Source of the DNA: Rhodospirillaceae bacterium
Lineage (GTDB): Bacteria; Pseudomonadota; Alphaproteobacteria; GCA-2731375
DNA: 49,199 nt
NCBI GenBank assembly: GCA_018660265.1
Contig: JABJKS010000056.1
Location: forward strand, 1-49,199
Reading direction: 5' to 3'
The notes under the pieces: generated by a model
Databases searched by the model: none
What the model saw: the letters and a program-made list of their open reading frames with translations, nothing else
What the model was told of the DNA's origin: nothing
Part shown: positions 8,884 to 17,118 of the stretch, one piece after another
Layout of the letters: each line of letters opens with the position of its first letter
Position numbering within the stretch: position 1 is the stretch's first letter
Translations under genes and position numbers: made by a program

Positions 8884-11043
8884 CTATGGCACTTGAACCA
8901 ACAGGCAAGGCACGTCCTGGATTGCCAGCCTTAGGCAGGTTTCATCGACCATTTCCCGGTCCGGCACCGGCCTCGAATGAAGCCGGAAGAAATCTCCCCG
9001 CCCCGGAACAGTGACCGTTTCCACCACCAGGTCGATATCCTGCAATAATTCCTTATGCTCCTTGAGCAGACGATCCCGCAGGGTCTCGGCCCCGTCTATG
9101 GCGCGAAAGCTGCCCAATTGCAGGCGAAAGCCCTTGGTTTGCACGGCTGCAACCTTAATCTCGGCGGTCGTTTCAGGTTTTGTCTCTCCGCTTGCTGAAA
9201 CCGCTTCTTTCGAAGGCTCCGCGGCGGCTTCCAGCGGTTCCTCCATCGTTGTTTTGGGCGCGTCTTCAGCCGTCGCGGGAGCGGGTGCAAGCGCCGCATC
9301 CAGTTGCACCTTAGGCTCTGATAATGATTTAGATACCGATTTAGCTATTGGCATTTCCGGCTTCACCTGCATGTCGGAATTTCCAACAACGGTCTCTGCC
9401 ATAGGTTCCTTTTCAGGCATCACGTTGGCTTTGTCGTCAGCTTTCGCCTCAATAACGTTTTTGGGTTCTGCCTCCGAGTCGGACTTAACGTCTGCTTCGG
9501 CCTGCGGCTCAGGACTGGGCGAAACTGCGTCTATCTTGGGCGCCGGATCCGTCTTTGTCATTGTCATGGCCGTCTTTTCAACGACTGCGACTGCGACGTC
9601 TTCTTCCGCCGCCTTTGGTTCCGGGCCGGCCTTAACGTCTGCTTCGGCCTGCGGCTCAGGATTGGGCGAAACTGCGTCTATCTTGGGCGCCGGATCCGTC
9701 TTTGTCATTGTCATGGCCGTCTTTTCAACGCCGGCAACTGCGACGTCTTCTTCCGCCGCCTTTGGTTCCGGACCGGCCTTAACGTCTGCTCCGGCCTGCG
9801 GCTCAGGACTGGGCGAAACTGCGGCCATCTTGGGGACCGGATCCGTCTTTGTCATTGTCATGGCCGTCTTTTCAACGACGGCAACTGCGACGTCTTCTTC
9901 CGCCGCCTTTGGTTCCGGACCGGCCTTAACGTCTGCTTCAGCCTGCGGCTCAGGACTGGGCGAAACTGCGTCTATCTTGGGCACCGGATCCGTCTTTGTC
10001 ATCGTCATGGCCGACTTTTCAACAACGGCAACTGTGACGGCGACGTCTTCTTCCGCCGCCTTTAACTCCGGCTCAACCTTCGCCATGGCCTTCGGCTCTT
10101 CCGATGCAACCTGTATTTCCTTGGCGACAGGTTGCGGTGCCTGAAGGTTCTTGGGGGGCACTTCCGAAGCAACGATTTCGGCCGGTTTCGGCGTCTCAAC
10201 CATTTCCCCTTTGACAACCTTGGCCAAAGCAGGCGTGGCGTTTGTACTGACTGCCATCCCCTCTCTGAGTTGGCGATAGTAGATCATATTCTGATCGGCA
10301 ATTTCACGCGGCATATCACGGCGGACATATTGCTCCGCCGAGGCTAAATCCCCCTTCATGGCGTATAACATGGCCAGGTTCTGCCGCATACGCGGTGTCG
10401 CCTCTGGCAGAGACGCTGCGCGCTCCATTATCTCCAACGCTTCTGGCAATTTGCCGGATTGGGCCAGGGACAGAGCGAAATTATTCATGATTACTGCATT
10501 TTCGGGCGAAATATCCAGTGCCTGACGATAGCGCCGTTCGGCCTGTTCATACATCCCGACACTATCGTAGGCGATCGCCAGGGCGACCTTGATGTCCCAA
10601 CGTTTTGTCGTCGCCTCCGCATCCACCCTGGACAGACTATCAACGGCTTTTAAAGGTTCGCCCAGGGCCAGTTGCACCTTGCCCAATTCGGCCCGCAACT
10701 GCAAATCCTTCGGTGCGCCCTTCAAAGCACGCAAGACAATCGCCTGCGCCTCCCGCGCCTGGCGCAATTGTCGCAATTGTCGCAACCCCCGCGATAAACC
10801 GATAACCGCTTCTACATCAGCGGCATTGCGCCGATAAAGGTTGCGATAGTAGCTCACGGCCGTCGCATAATCCCGCCTCTGCTCAAAACTTTCCGCTGCC
10901 TGATAGAGGCTACGGTCAAGTCTACTCACCTCAGTCTTCGGCGGCGTGGTCGGCTCTGTCGCGCAAGCGGTCAAAAGCAAACCACCAGCGCAACACAAAA
11001 AAGTGAGGCGAGTCACAAGAAGGCGAGAAATGTCTAATGTCAT
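8884..11043 (-). CDS. TadD-like TPR lipoprotein with repeat linker and C-terminal SPOR domain
   Basis: Probable outer-membrane lipoprotein of the Tad system. ATG 11043 is chosen because it gives a signal peptide with lipobox LTAC (Cys27). Residues about 45-260 are TPR repeats (FEQRRDYATAVSYYRNLYRR; YEQAERRYRQALDISPENA; GKLPEALEIMERAASLPEA), as in TadD. A long acidic Pro/Ala/Glu linker contains four 49-residue repeats. The last 85 residues (FRLQLGSFRAIDGAETLRDR...) form a SPOR domain, known to bind denuded septal peptidoglycan. TadD proteins are normally about 250 residues, so the 719-residue fused form is unusual. It converges on tadC; its promoter must lie in 11044-11300. Confidence 0.85.
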   Translation of the reverse strand: MTLDISRLLVTRLTFLCCAGGLLLTACATEPTTPPKTEVSRLDRSLYQAAESFEQRRDYATAVSYYRNLYRRNAADVEAVIGLSRGLRQLRQLRQAREAQAIVLRALKGAPKDLQLRAELGKVQLALGEPLKAVDSLSRVDAEATTKRWDIKVALAIAYDSVGMYEQAERRYRQALDISPENAVIMNNFALSLAQSGKLPEALEIMERAASLPEATPRMRQNLAMLYAMKGDLASAEQYVRRDMPREIADQNMIYYRQLREGMAVSTNATPALAKVVKGEMVETPKPAEIVASEVPPKNLQAPQPVAKEIQVASEEPKAMAKVEPELKAAEEDVAVTVAVVEKSAMTMTKTDPVPKIDAVSPSPEPQAEADVKAGPEPKAAEEDVAVAVVEKTAMTMTKTDPVPKMAAVSPSPEPQAGADVKAGPEPKAAEEDVAVAGVEKTAMTMTKTDPAPKIDAVSPNPEPQAEADVKAGPEPKAAEEDVAVAVVEKTAMTMTKTDPAPKIDAVSPSPEPQAEADVKSDSEAEPKNVIEAKADDKANVMPEKEPMAETVVGNSDMQVKPEMPIAKSVSKSLSEPKVQLDAALAPAPATAEDAPKTTMEEPLEAAAEPSKEAVSASGETKPETTAEIKVAAVQTKGFRLQLGSFRAIDGAETLRDRLLKEHKELLQDIDLVVETVTVPGRGDFFRLHSRPVPDREMVDETCLRLAIQDVPCLLVQVP
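9484..10071. repeat. Minisatellite: four 147-bp tandem repeats inside the TPR/SPOR gene
   Basis: CTTAACGTCTGC recurs at 9484, 9631, 9778 and 9925, exactly 147 bp apart, with nearly identical sequence between. Each unit encodes 49 residues (AEADVKAGPEPKAAEEDV... EKTAMTMTKTDP... VSPSPEPQ) and keeps frame. Copies differ at a few positions (for example VAVV/VAGV, IDAVSPS/MAAVSPS/IDAVSPN). Degenerate flanking copies occur on both sides. Confidence 0.95.
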
Positions 11044-11300
11044 ACTTTTTCCAGTACGCAAATGTCCGGCGCGCACCAACAATCTATTGTAATCTAAATG
11101 GGTATGACAACATAGGATACAATGGCAAATACTTTCATAATATTGGCGAAACACTACAAAAAATTATGAATGTTTCTGAAATGGTTAAGGATTCATTGTC
11201 AATTAGCGGTTATTAATTTTGTATAAGTGATGCTTGCTTTGGCTGGATGTGGTATTTTTTCCGTCAAATCAGCGTCGATTCGATAGGTTGAGGGCAAACC

Positions 11301-11909
11301 ATGAGAACAGCTTTGAGAACGGTAATTACGGGCGCATCCAGCCGTGATCCGAAATGCGGTCTATTACGGGCTTTGTTTTTGGCTGTCCTATTTGTGTTCG
11401 TTGTGATGTGGGCCCCAATTCTTCAAAACAATCCCGCCATGGCGGAAGCGCCCGATGTTATTGCGCTGGAGATTGGTAAGGCCAAACTGATCCGACTGCC
11501 CGCCACGCCGAATGTGGTGATGCTGGGTAATCCCGCCGTCGCTGATGTGGTGATGGAAGATAATGGCCTGTTATTTTTGCTTGGGCGGGAACCGGGCGAG
11601 ACAAATTTAATGATCCTGAACCGGGGCGGCAAAGTTATCCTGTCGTCCGCCGTGGTGGTCGGCCCCATGGACAAACGCCGGGTTACCGTGGATCGGGGCC
11701 CGCAGACATTCACCCTCAGCTGCAATCCCCGCTGTGTGCCCGTGGCAACACCGAAAGGTTCCGGCGCGACAACGGCGGCAACGGGCGGTAATACAGCCGT
11801 CGCGGCGGGTCCGGACAATGGCGACCCCGCAGCAGGTGGTAGCGATGCCGCCTCTGATATCGCAAATGCCTTGGGCAGCTTGTTGGGCCAAAATCCGGCT
11901 CAGAAATAA
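11301..11909 (+). CDS. Stand-alone pilus/secretin N-domain protein (CpaC N-domain paralogue)
   Basis: Exported protein with an extended basic N-region and a hydrophobic signal/anchor (LFLAVLFVFVVMWAPI) ending near PAMA. Residues about 52-125 match the CpaC N-domain seen at 1756-3189: IGKAKLIRLPATPNVVMLGN parallels VGKARLIRLPMEVRDVLVAN, and GREPGETNLMILNRGGKVI parallels the following strand. There is no secretin core. A CNPRC pair follows, then a Gly/Ala-rich tail. Such genes are known near tad loci; a role as secretin partner is inference. It is followed 48 nt later by the receiver gene, probably in one transcript. Confidence 0.8.
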   Translation: MRTALRTVITGASSRDPKCGLLRALFLAVLFVFVVMWAPILQNNPAMAEAPDVIALEIGKAKLIRLPATPNVVMLGNPAVADVVMEDNGLLFLLGREPGETNLMILNRGGKVILSSAVVVGPMDKRRVTVDRGPQTFTLSCNPRCVPVATPKGSGATTAATGGNTAVAAGPDNGDPAAGGSDAASDIANALGSLLGQNPAQK

Positions 11910-11957
11910 TCGGCATGATCGCAATGAACATTCAATGGCGATAAGAGGTCGAGAACG

Positions 11958-12863
11958 ATGAAAGTCCTTGTTGTCGATCCGGATCCATTATTTTCCCGGC
12001 TTTTGAAATCGAAGCTGGAGAAGTGGGGCCACCGCGTGACCGTGGCGCATGACGGTGCCGCAGCCTATGAACTAATCGCCAAAGAACCCTTTCGCATGGT
12101 GATCATGGACACCGAACTACCCGGCATGCATGGATTAGAATTGTGTCAGCGCATTCGGAACCTGTTGCGGCCACGCTATACCTACATCATTTTTTATGCC
12201 GACTTTACGGATAAGGCCGCCGTTATGTCCTGTCTTGAGGCCGGCGCGGATGACTATTTGAGCAAACCGCTGAATACGGCGGAAATGCAGTTGCGGATCA
12301 AGGCCGGCAAACGGCTGTTGAATATGGAGGACATGCTGCGTGAAGGTGCAGGCATGGATATCTCCACCGGCGTGGTCAATGATGCCAGCTTCCGCGAATT
12401 TTTCCGCGTGGTCATCGCGGAAAGCAAACGCGCGAACAAGGAAGGTGCCTTGTTATTCGTTCAGGTCACCAACTACGGCCCAACCCTGTCGTCCCATGGG
12501 TTCAATCCAACGGAGACCATGATGGCCAGCCTGGCTACATTGTTGGTCAAGGTCGCCCGCACCTCGGACCTTGTCGCCCGCCTGTCCGACGACACTTTTT
12601 GCATCATGTTGCAGCACACCAATTGGGACAAATGCATACCTGTAGCGGAACGGATCGGCGCGCAAGCCCCCAATTTGTCCGTTATTGTAGAACAAGCCAG
12701 CATTGGCCCGGAGGTCTTGATTTCTGCGACGAACTTCCCCCAAGGTGAGTTGGGGTATCTGGAAATCCTGGATGAGAGTGCGCGTGTGCCCTACGAAATG
12801 GTCGGCGCCAGCGGCACGGCTGACGATGCTACGGCTGATGAAGTCGCAGTCCCCTCTGCTTAA
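11958..12863 (+). CDS. Response regulator: receiver domain plus degenerate GGDEF-like domain
   Basis: Cytoplasmic signalling protein. Receiver domain 1-120: acidic pocket VDPDP, phospho-acceptor Asp51 in VIMDTELPGMHG, conserved Lys103 in DYLSKPLN. The usual Thr/Ser after strand 4 seems to be Tyr80 (IIFYAD). Residues about 128-270 follow the GGDEF fold (STGVVNDASFREFFRVVIAE; TSDLVARLSDDTFCIML), but the signature position reads LSDDTF instead of GGDEF. Diguanylate cyclase activity is therefore unlikely; it may bind nucleotide or a partner. The context suggests control of the Tad pilus. The spacer before it holds AGAGGTCGAGAACG as a weak ribosome-binding site. Confidence 0.82.
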   Translation: MKVLVVDPDPLFSRLLKSKLEKWGHRVTVAHDGAAAYELIAKEPFRMVIMDTELPGMHGLELCQRIRNLLRPRYTYIIFYADFTDKAAVMSCLEAGADDYLSKPLNTAEMQLRIKAGKRLLNMEDMLREGAGMDISTGVVNDASFREFFRVVIAESKRANKEGALLFVQVTNYGPTLSSHGFNPTETMMASLATLLVKVARTSDLVARLSDDTFCIMLQHTNWDKCIPVAERIGAQAPNLSVIVEQASIGPEVLISATNFPQGELGYLEILDESARVPYEMVGASGTADDATADEVAVPSA

Positions 12864-12885
12864 GGTTTGAAATCTATGCGCTGCA

Positions 12886-13674
12886 TCAGGCGCGCTTGAA
12901 CACCGCCCCTGCGAACCAACCAGCAAACAACGCCAGAGCCAGGGCAACGATCCCGTAAAGTGCGGAATGGCTGTGGGCAAAGGCGAATGTCTGAGCTCCA
13001 AAACCAATCTTGGAGACAACAAGCGGCGTCGTCTGGGCGGAAATAACCTTGCTGTTCCGCATAAGATAGACCGTCACATTATAGGTTCCCGTGGGCACGT
13101 TCGAAGGGAAGTAGATATCGCTTCGAAACAGCCGGTTCCCCAACAGGGTAATCTGGCCATAAGTTTCGGGATATAAACCAAGGCGTTGTTTATTGCGGAT
13201 CAGGGCATCGCGAAAATCTGACAAATTGCCGTTGGCACCATCGGGATTTTGCAGGCGAATATGATCCAGCCCAATATCATGGCGCGCCAAAATACGGTCG
13301 GAGGCGATATTTTCCAAAGGCTGGCTGCTGGCCAGGTGGTAGTAAGCGGGCACGCCGCCGAAAACCAGTTCGTGGCGATTGATCCAAATACCGCCCAGAC
13401 GCTCTTTACGCCGGACCACGATTTGCTCACCCGGACCGCGGACAACGACGACCACATCCGCCGCCGCCCCTTCGATGGCCCCGAACAACAGTAATTTCGC
13501 GCCGGCGAAGCCCGTGGTCACCGCGATCAGATGATCCGACAGATCAGCCACCACCGCCTGGGCCAATCCGGGCGCGGCGAAGCCCGAGGACAGGGTCAAA
13601 GCCGTTATCATTGCAAAAAGCCATCGGCGTAAATTGCGACACGCGGTTGCGGCGATGTCAGCTAGCCGGAACAT
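12886..13674 (-). CDS. TIGR02186 family membrane-anchored periplasmic protein
   Basis: Alphaproteobacterial protein family of unknown biochemical function. It has a signal peptide (about 15-39, ending GLAQA), a beta-rich periplasmic region with GIWINRHELVFGGVPAYYHL, LRLGLYPE-like RLGLYPETYGQITLLG and LFRSDIYFPSNVPTGTYNV, and a C-terminal membrane segment (YGIVALALALFAGWFAGAVF). The family is often found beside TauE/SafE permeases, as here. Its ATG overlaps the permease stop by one base (TAATG), so the two are surely co-translated. A role as accessory subunit of the permease is inference. Confidence 0.85.
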   Translation of the reverse strand: MFRLADIAATACRNLRRWLFAMITALTLSSGFAAPGLAQAVVADLSDHLIAVTTGFAGAKLLLFGAIEGAAADVVVVVRGPGEQIVVRRKERLGGIWINRHELVFGGVPAYYHLASSQPLENIASDRILARHDIGLDHIRLQNPDGANGNLSDFRDALIRNKQRLGLYPETYGQITLLGNRLFRSDIYFPSNVPTGTYNVTVYLMRNSKVISAQTTPLVVSKIGFGAQTFAFAHSHSALYGIVALALALFAGWFAGAVFKRA

Positions 13675-14597
13675 TAACCGTGCCCTATGAAGGCACCGAT
13701 GGAATACAGATCATCGGGCCGGACCAGCAATTCATAGGCCAATCGGGCGCAAACCCCCAAAACGATCAGCGCCAACATGCTGCGCAATTGTTCCCCCGGC
13801 AGCTTAGCGCCCGCCCGCGTGCCCAGTTGGGCACCGATCACCCCGCCGGTCAAAAGTAACAGGGCGAGAAAAATATCCACGGTCTGGTTCTGCCAGGCCT
13901 GTAGGAAGGTGACATTTGCCGTGACGAAAATGATCTGAAACAACGATGTGCCCACAACCATGGCCGTGGGCATGCCCAGCAGATAGATCATCGCAGGCAC
14001 CATAACAAAACCGCCGCCCACACCCATGATGGCCGCCAATATGCCGACAAAGATGCCAACCCCCAAAGGCAACAGGGCTGAGATATAGAGCTTGGAGCGG
14101 CGAAACCGCATTTTGAAGGGCAGACCATGCAGCCAATTGTGCTGGTGTAATTTACGCCGCTTGCCGCCGGGTTTGCGCTGTCGGGATATGGCGCGGAGGC
14201 TTTCGACCAGCATCAGGGCACCAATAATGCCCAGAAACACCACATAGGATAACCGAATGACCAAATCAATCTGGCCCAAGCCTTGCAAAAAGCCAAAGAC
14301 CCAAACACCAATTGTGGAGCCGATAAAGCCACCGATCAGCAGGACCACGCCCATTTTGACATCGACGTTGCCTCTGCGCCAATGCGCCAGAGCACCGGAG
14401 ACGGAGGATGCAACAATCTGATTTGCCTCTGTCGCGACGGCAACGGCGGGCGGTATTCCCGCGAAGATAAGCAGCGGCGTCATTAGGAAACCGCCGCCGA
14501 CCCCAAACAGGCCCGATAGAAACCCAACCCCCGCCCCCATCCCAAGAAAGAGGAAGGCGTTTACAGACAGTTCAGCAATCGGAAGGTAGATCTGCAT
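13674..14597 (-). CDS. TauE/SafE family permease (putative sulfite/anion exporter)
   Basis: Polytopic inner-membrane protein with the two-fold TauE/SafE repeat. The first half has GAGVGFLSGLFGVGGGFLMT and the second GVGIFVGILAAIMGVGGGFV, each followed by PA-I-L-G-I/M-P-A-V/M-A-VAT/GT. About eight hydrophobic segments flank a basic loop (about 140-165, RQRKPGGKRRKLHQHNWLHG). Family members move sulfite, sulfoacetate or related organosulfur anions. The substrate cannot be read from sequence, but the nearby cysK/moeB operon makes a sulfur compound reasonable. Confidence 0.85.
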   Translation of the reverse strand: MQIYLPIAELSVNAFLFLGMGAGVGFLSGLFGVGGGFLMTPLLIFAGIPPAVAVATEANQIVASSVSGALAHWRRGNVDVKMGVVLLIGGFIGSTIGVWVFGFLQGLGQIDLVIRLSYVVFLGIIGALMLVESLRAISRQRKPGGKRRKLHQHNWLHGLPFKMRFRRSKLYISALLPLGVGIFVGILAAIMGVGGGFVMVPAMIYLLGMPTAMVVGTSLFQIIFVTANVTFLQAWQNQTVDIFLALLLLTGGVIGAQLGTRAGAKLPGEQLRSMLALIVLGVCARLAYELLVRPDDLYSIGAFIGHG

Positions 14598-14661
14598 GCA
14601 ACAGGCACATCGACTTAAGTTACATTGAATAGGGCAACATCAACGTGGTGAAATAAAATGC

Positions 14662-14688
14662 GGGCGCTCTCCCGAAAGAAAAGCGCCC
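14662..14688 (-). terminator. Probable terminator of the coaBC-dut-rrf2-cysK-moeB operon
   Basis: Perfect 7-bp stem GGGCGCT/AGCGCCC with a 13-nt loop. On the - strand it is followed by GCATTTTATTTC. It lies 130 nt beyond the moeB stop and 65 nt before the TauE/SafE start, so it could also act in the leader of that gene. Confidence 0.55.
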
Positions 14689-14716
14689 TCATACGATGCA
14701 TGGTGCATAGCGTATA

Positions 14717-14734
14717 TTTGCCAGTTATGGCAAA
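14717..14734. promoter_or_regulatory. Perfect inverted repeat, possible operator
   Basis: TTTGCCA-GTTA-TGGCAAA is a 7-bp perfect palindrome 120 bp upstream of the TauE/SafE start, next to an ATGCATGGTGCAT partial palindrome. On the - strand TTGCCA and TATGCA are 18 bp apart, giving a weak promoter candidate overlapping the repeat. The regulator is unknown. Nothing else stands out in the 220-bp gap. Confidence 0.4.
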
Positions 14735-14818
14735 CAAAACCTGTAGAATTCGAAAGAAAATGCAGGAATTTGTCGACTGACCACAAAATGTTCCTGCTGA
14801 TCGACGCAAATACTGCCC

Positions 14819-15616
14819 CTATGTCTCGTGCGCACTCAGATCATGAATACTTGGTGTTTCGCCGCAAAGGGCGCAATTGGCGTCAGGCTTGACCCGTATG
14901 GTTCGCACATCGCCGGCGAGGCCATCATGGATCAACAAACGTCCCGACATGCTTTGCCCAAGCCCCAAAACCTCCTTCAATACCTCGGTGGCCTGCATGG
15001 TACCCATGATCCCGGCCATGGCACCTAACACGCCACCCTGGGAACAGGAAGGGATGGCCCCTTCGGGCGGGGGTTCGGGAAAGATACAGCGATAGCAGGG
15101 ATTGGGCGGGCCCAGGTAGGCCTTATAGGTCGAAAGCTGGCCATCAAACCGCAGAACAGCGGCTGAGACCAAAGTCTTCTTAGCCAGATAACAGGCATCA
15201 TTAAGCAGGAACCGGGTATCAAAATTATCAGAGCCATCGGCAATGATGTCATAGTCAGCCAACAGATCCATAACGTTGCCCGGGTTCAATCGCATCTGAT
15301 AGGGCACTAAGTTTACGTCCGGATTCAATTCGGCAGCGCGGTCCCGGCCGCTTTCCACCTTTGGCCTGCCAATATCCGGCGTGCCATGGGCAATCTGACG
15401 CTGCAGGTTGGAGAGCGAGACAATATCATCGTCGACGAGACCAATCGTACCAATGCCCGCGGCAGCCAAGTACATCAACAGCGGAGAGCCAAGACCACCG
15501 GCACCAACCACCAAGACCTTCGCGCCGAGCAATTTTGTCTGGCCGGTCCCGCCCACTTCCTGCAGCACAATATGTCGGGCATAGCGTTCGATCTGGTCTT
15601 CTGTTAGCCCGGTCAT
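14819..15616 (-). CDS. moeB: MoeB/ThiF/HesA family adenylyltransferase
   Basis: E1-like enzyme that adenylates the C-terminal Gly of a ubiquitin-like sulfur carrier (MoaD, ThiS or CysO type). It has the Rossmann motif [21 protein letters not shown], then [13 protein letters not shown] with [31 protein letters not shown], and two zinc knuckles CYRC and [14 protein letters not shown] carries the cysteine seen in many ThiF/MoeB proteins. No rhodanese domain is present (265 aa). Its ATG overlaps the cysK stop by 4 nt. Pairing with cysK suggests sulfur transfer, but which carrier it serves is not shown here. Confidence 0.85.
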   Translation of the reverse strand: MTGLTEDQIERYARHIVLQEVGGTGQTKLLGAKVLVVGAGGLGSPLLMYLAAAGIGTIGLVDDDIVSLSNLQRQIAHGTPDIGRPKVESGRDRAAELNPDVNLVPYQMRLNPGNVMDLLADYDIIADGSDNFDTRFLLNDACYLAKKTLVSAAVLRFDGQLSTYKAYLGPPNPCYRCIFPEPPPEGAIPSCSQGGVLGAMAGIMGTMQATEVLKEVLGLGQSMSGRLLIHDGLAGDVRTIRVKPDANCALCGETPSIHDLSAHET

Positions 15617-16605
15617 GCCATACCCTCAAACAATGGTGTCGACAAATAACGTTCGGCGAATGACGGCACAATGACAACAATGGTCTTGCCCTCATTCTCC
15701 TCTCGTTCAGCCACTTCAATGGCGGCGGCCAGGGCAGCGCCTGACGATATGCCCACTGGCAAGCCTTCCAACGCGGCAACCCGCCGGGCCGTTTCAAATG
15801 CCGTTTCATTGCCGATGGTCAATACTTCATCCAATACATCACGGTTCAAGACGGCGGGCACTATTCCCGCGCCGATACCCTGTATCTTATGCGGCCCGGG
15901 CTCTCCGCCCGACAGTACGGGGCTGTCCTCGGGCTCCACCGCCACCATCCATAAATCCGGCTTGTGATGTTTCAAAATCTCGCCAATGCCGGTGATGGTG
16001 CCACCCGTGCCAACACCGGCAACAATAATATCCACTGCGCCTGCCGTATCGTTCCAGATTTCCTGCGCCGTTGTATTACGATGAATTTCGGGATTGGCTA
16101 AATTCTCAAACTGCTGGGGGATTGCGGCGTTCGGCAGATCGGCGACAATTTCCTCGGCCCGCTTAATGGCACCATTGATGCCATCCTCGGCTGGGGTGAG
16201 AACCAGTTCCGCCCCAAGCAAAAGCAGCATCCGGCGGCGCTCCACCGACATGGACTCGGGCATGGTCAGGATGATGCGATAGCCCTTGGCGGCGGCCACA
16301 AAGGCCAAGGCGATACCCGTGTTGCCCGAGGTAGGTTCCACCAGTACCGTGTCGGGATTAATCACGCCGGCCTGTTCCATGGCCTCTATCATGGCAACGC
16401 CAATGCGATCTTTGACCGAAGCCAGGGGATTAAAGAATTCCAGCTTGGCCAGAATTTCCGCCTTCACCCCCGCATCCGACTGCAGGCGCGAGAGGCGCAC
16501 CAGGGGCGTGTTGCCAATGGTGTCGATAATCGAGTCATAGACCCGGCCCCGGCCTGTCGTCCGCCTTGTGGTCAACGGCGTGGTCATATTGTTTGAATTT
16601 GTCAT
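15613..16605 (-). CDS. cysK: Cysteine synthase (O-acetylserine sulfhydrylase)
   Basis: PLP enzyme making L-cysteine from O-acetylserine and sulfide. It has [13 protein letters not shown], the Schiff-base lysine in [11 protein letters not shown], the substrate loop [10 protein letters not shown], the PLP phosphate loop [13 protein letters not shown], and [13 protein letters not shown]. Start chosen at ATG 16605; a TTG at 16623 and an ATG at 16587 are alternatives, and none has a strong ribosome-binding site. The N-terminal 20 residues are Thr/Arg-rich and extra to the family. It lies between an Rrf2 regulator and moeB, probably in one operon. Confidence 0.92.
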   Translation of the reverse strand: MTNSNNMTTPLTTRRTTGRGRVYDSIIDTIGNTPLVRLSRLQSDAGVKAEILAKLEFFNPLASVKDRIGVAMIEAMEQAGVINPDTVLVEPTSGNTGIALAFVAAAKGYRIILTMPESMSVERRRMLLLLGAELVLTPAEDGINGAIKRAEEIVADLPNAAIPQQFENLANPEIHRNTTAQEIWNDTAGAVDIIVAGVGTGGTITGIGEILKHHKPDLWMVAVEPEDSPVLSGGEPGPHKIQGIGAGIVPAVLNRDVLDEVLTIGNETAFETARRVAALEGLPVGISSGAALAAAIEVAEREENEGKTIVVIVPSFAERYLSTPLFEGMA

Positions 16606-16635
16606 GGCGTGCCGGGCTATCAACCTATCAAAATA

Positions 16636-17118
16636 TCAGATATCAAAGTCTGCGCCGCGTTGTTGCGGGCCTGCGACACCAGGAGCTTTGATGCCTTCCA
16701 CAACGCCGGCCTGTCGGGCCTGACGAAACAGATCTTCCACACTGACCCCCTCCAGACGCGTCAGCATCTCGTCATGCAGTTCCTGCCACAGAGGTTGCAC
16801 CACCGCCCGCCCCAGGGGGGAGCCGGCAAGGTCCGCCAAATCCTCCTCCGCGCCGTCCAATCCTTCCATCAGCCGGATAATTTCCGCCACCGTTATGCGC
16901 CGGCGTTCCCTGGCCAGGCGATAACCGCCTCTGGGCCCACGCACACCGCGCAAGATGCCCGCGCGCACCAAATGCTGCAATGCGCCCTCCAGATAGCGCT
17001 GGGGGATACCTTGACGTTTCGCGATATCCTTGGATTGCACCGGATCGGGCCTGGCATAGCAGGCGACATCCAAAACCGCCTCCAGCACGTACATGGTTTT
17101 TCGTGACAATCGCAACAT
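16636..17118 (-). CDS. Rrf2-family transcriptional regulator lacking Fe-S cysteines (CymR-like)
   Basis: Winged-helix DNA-binding protein. The N-terminal domain has LSRKTMYVLEAVLDVA, then SKDIAKRQGIPQRYLEGALQ and GILRGVRGPRGGYRLAR, the classic Rrf2 recognition helix and wing. The region where IscR/NsrR hold three cysteines (after MEGLDG) has none; the only Cys is residue 20. Cluster-free members such as Bacillus CymR control cysteine synthesis, sometimes by binding CysK. Adjacency to cysK fits this, as inference. ATG 17118 overlaps the dut stop (TGATG); a GTG one codon upstream is the alternative. Confidence 0.85.
   Translation of the reverse strand: MLRLSRKTMYVLEAVLDVACYARPDPVQSKDIAKRQGIPQRYLEGALQHLVRAGILRGVRGPRGGYRLARERRRITVAEIIRLMEGLDGAEEDLADLAGSPLGRAVVQPLWQELHDEMLTRLEGVSVEDLFRQARQAGVVEGIKAPGVAGPQQRGADFDI

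Noticed and set aside
9484-10071. CRISPR array
   Set aside because: Units are directly adjacent 147-bp coding repeats with no unique spacers, and no cas genes are present.
9011-10144. Long + strand ORF (377 codons, Ser/Ala/Gly-rich) opposite the TPR/SPOR gene
   Set aside because: It is the antisense reading of the 147-bp repeat region; the - strand frame has a lipobox, TPRs and a SPOR domain, while this one has no recognisable domain and low-complexity composition.
11190-11230. Promoter TTGTCA ... TATAAG before the secretin N-domain gene
   Set aside because: The spacer is 20 bp, too long for confidence; a partial TTAA-N7-TT CtrA-like element was also seen but only one half matches.
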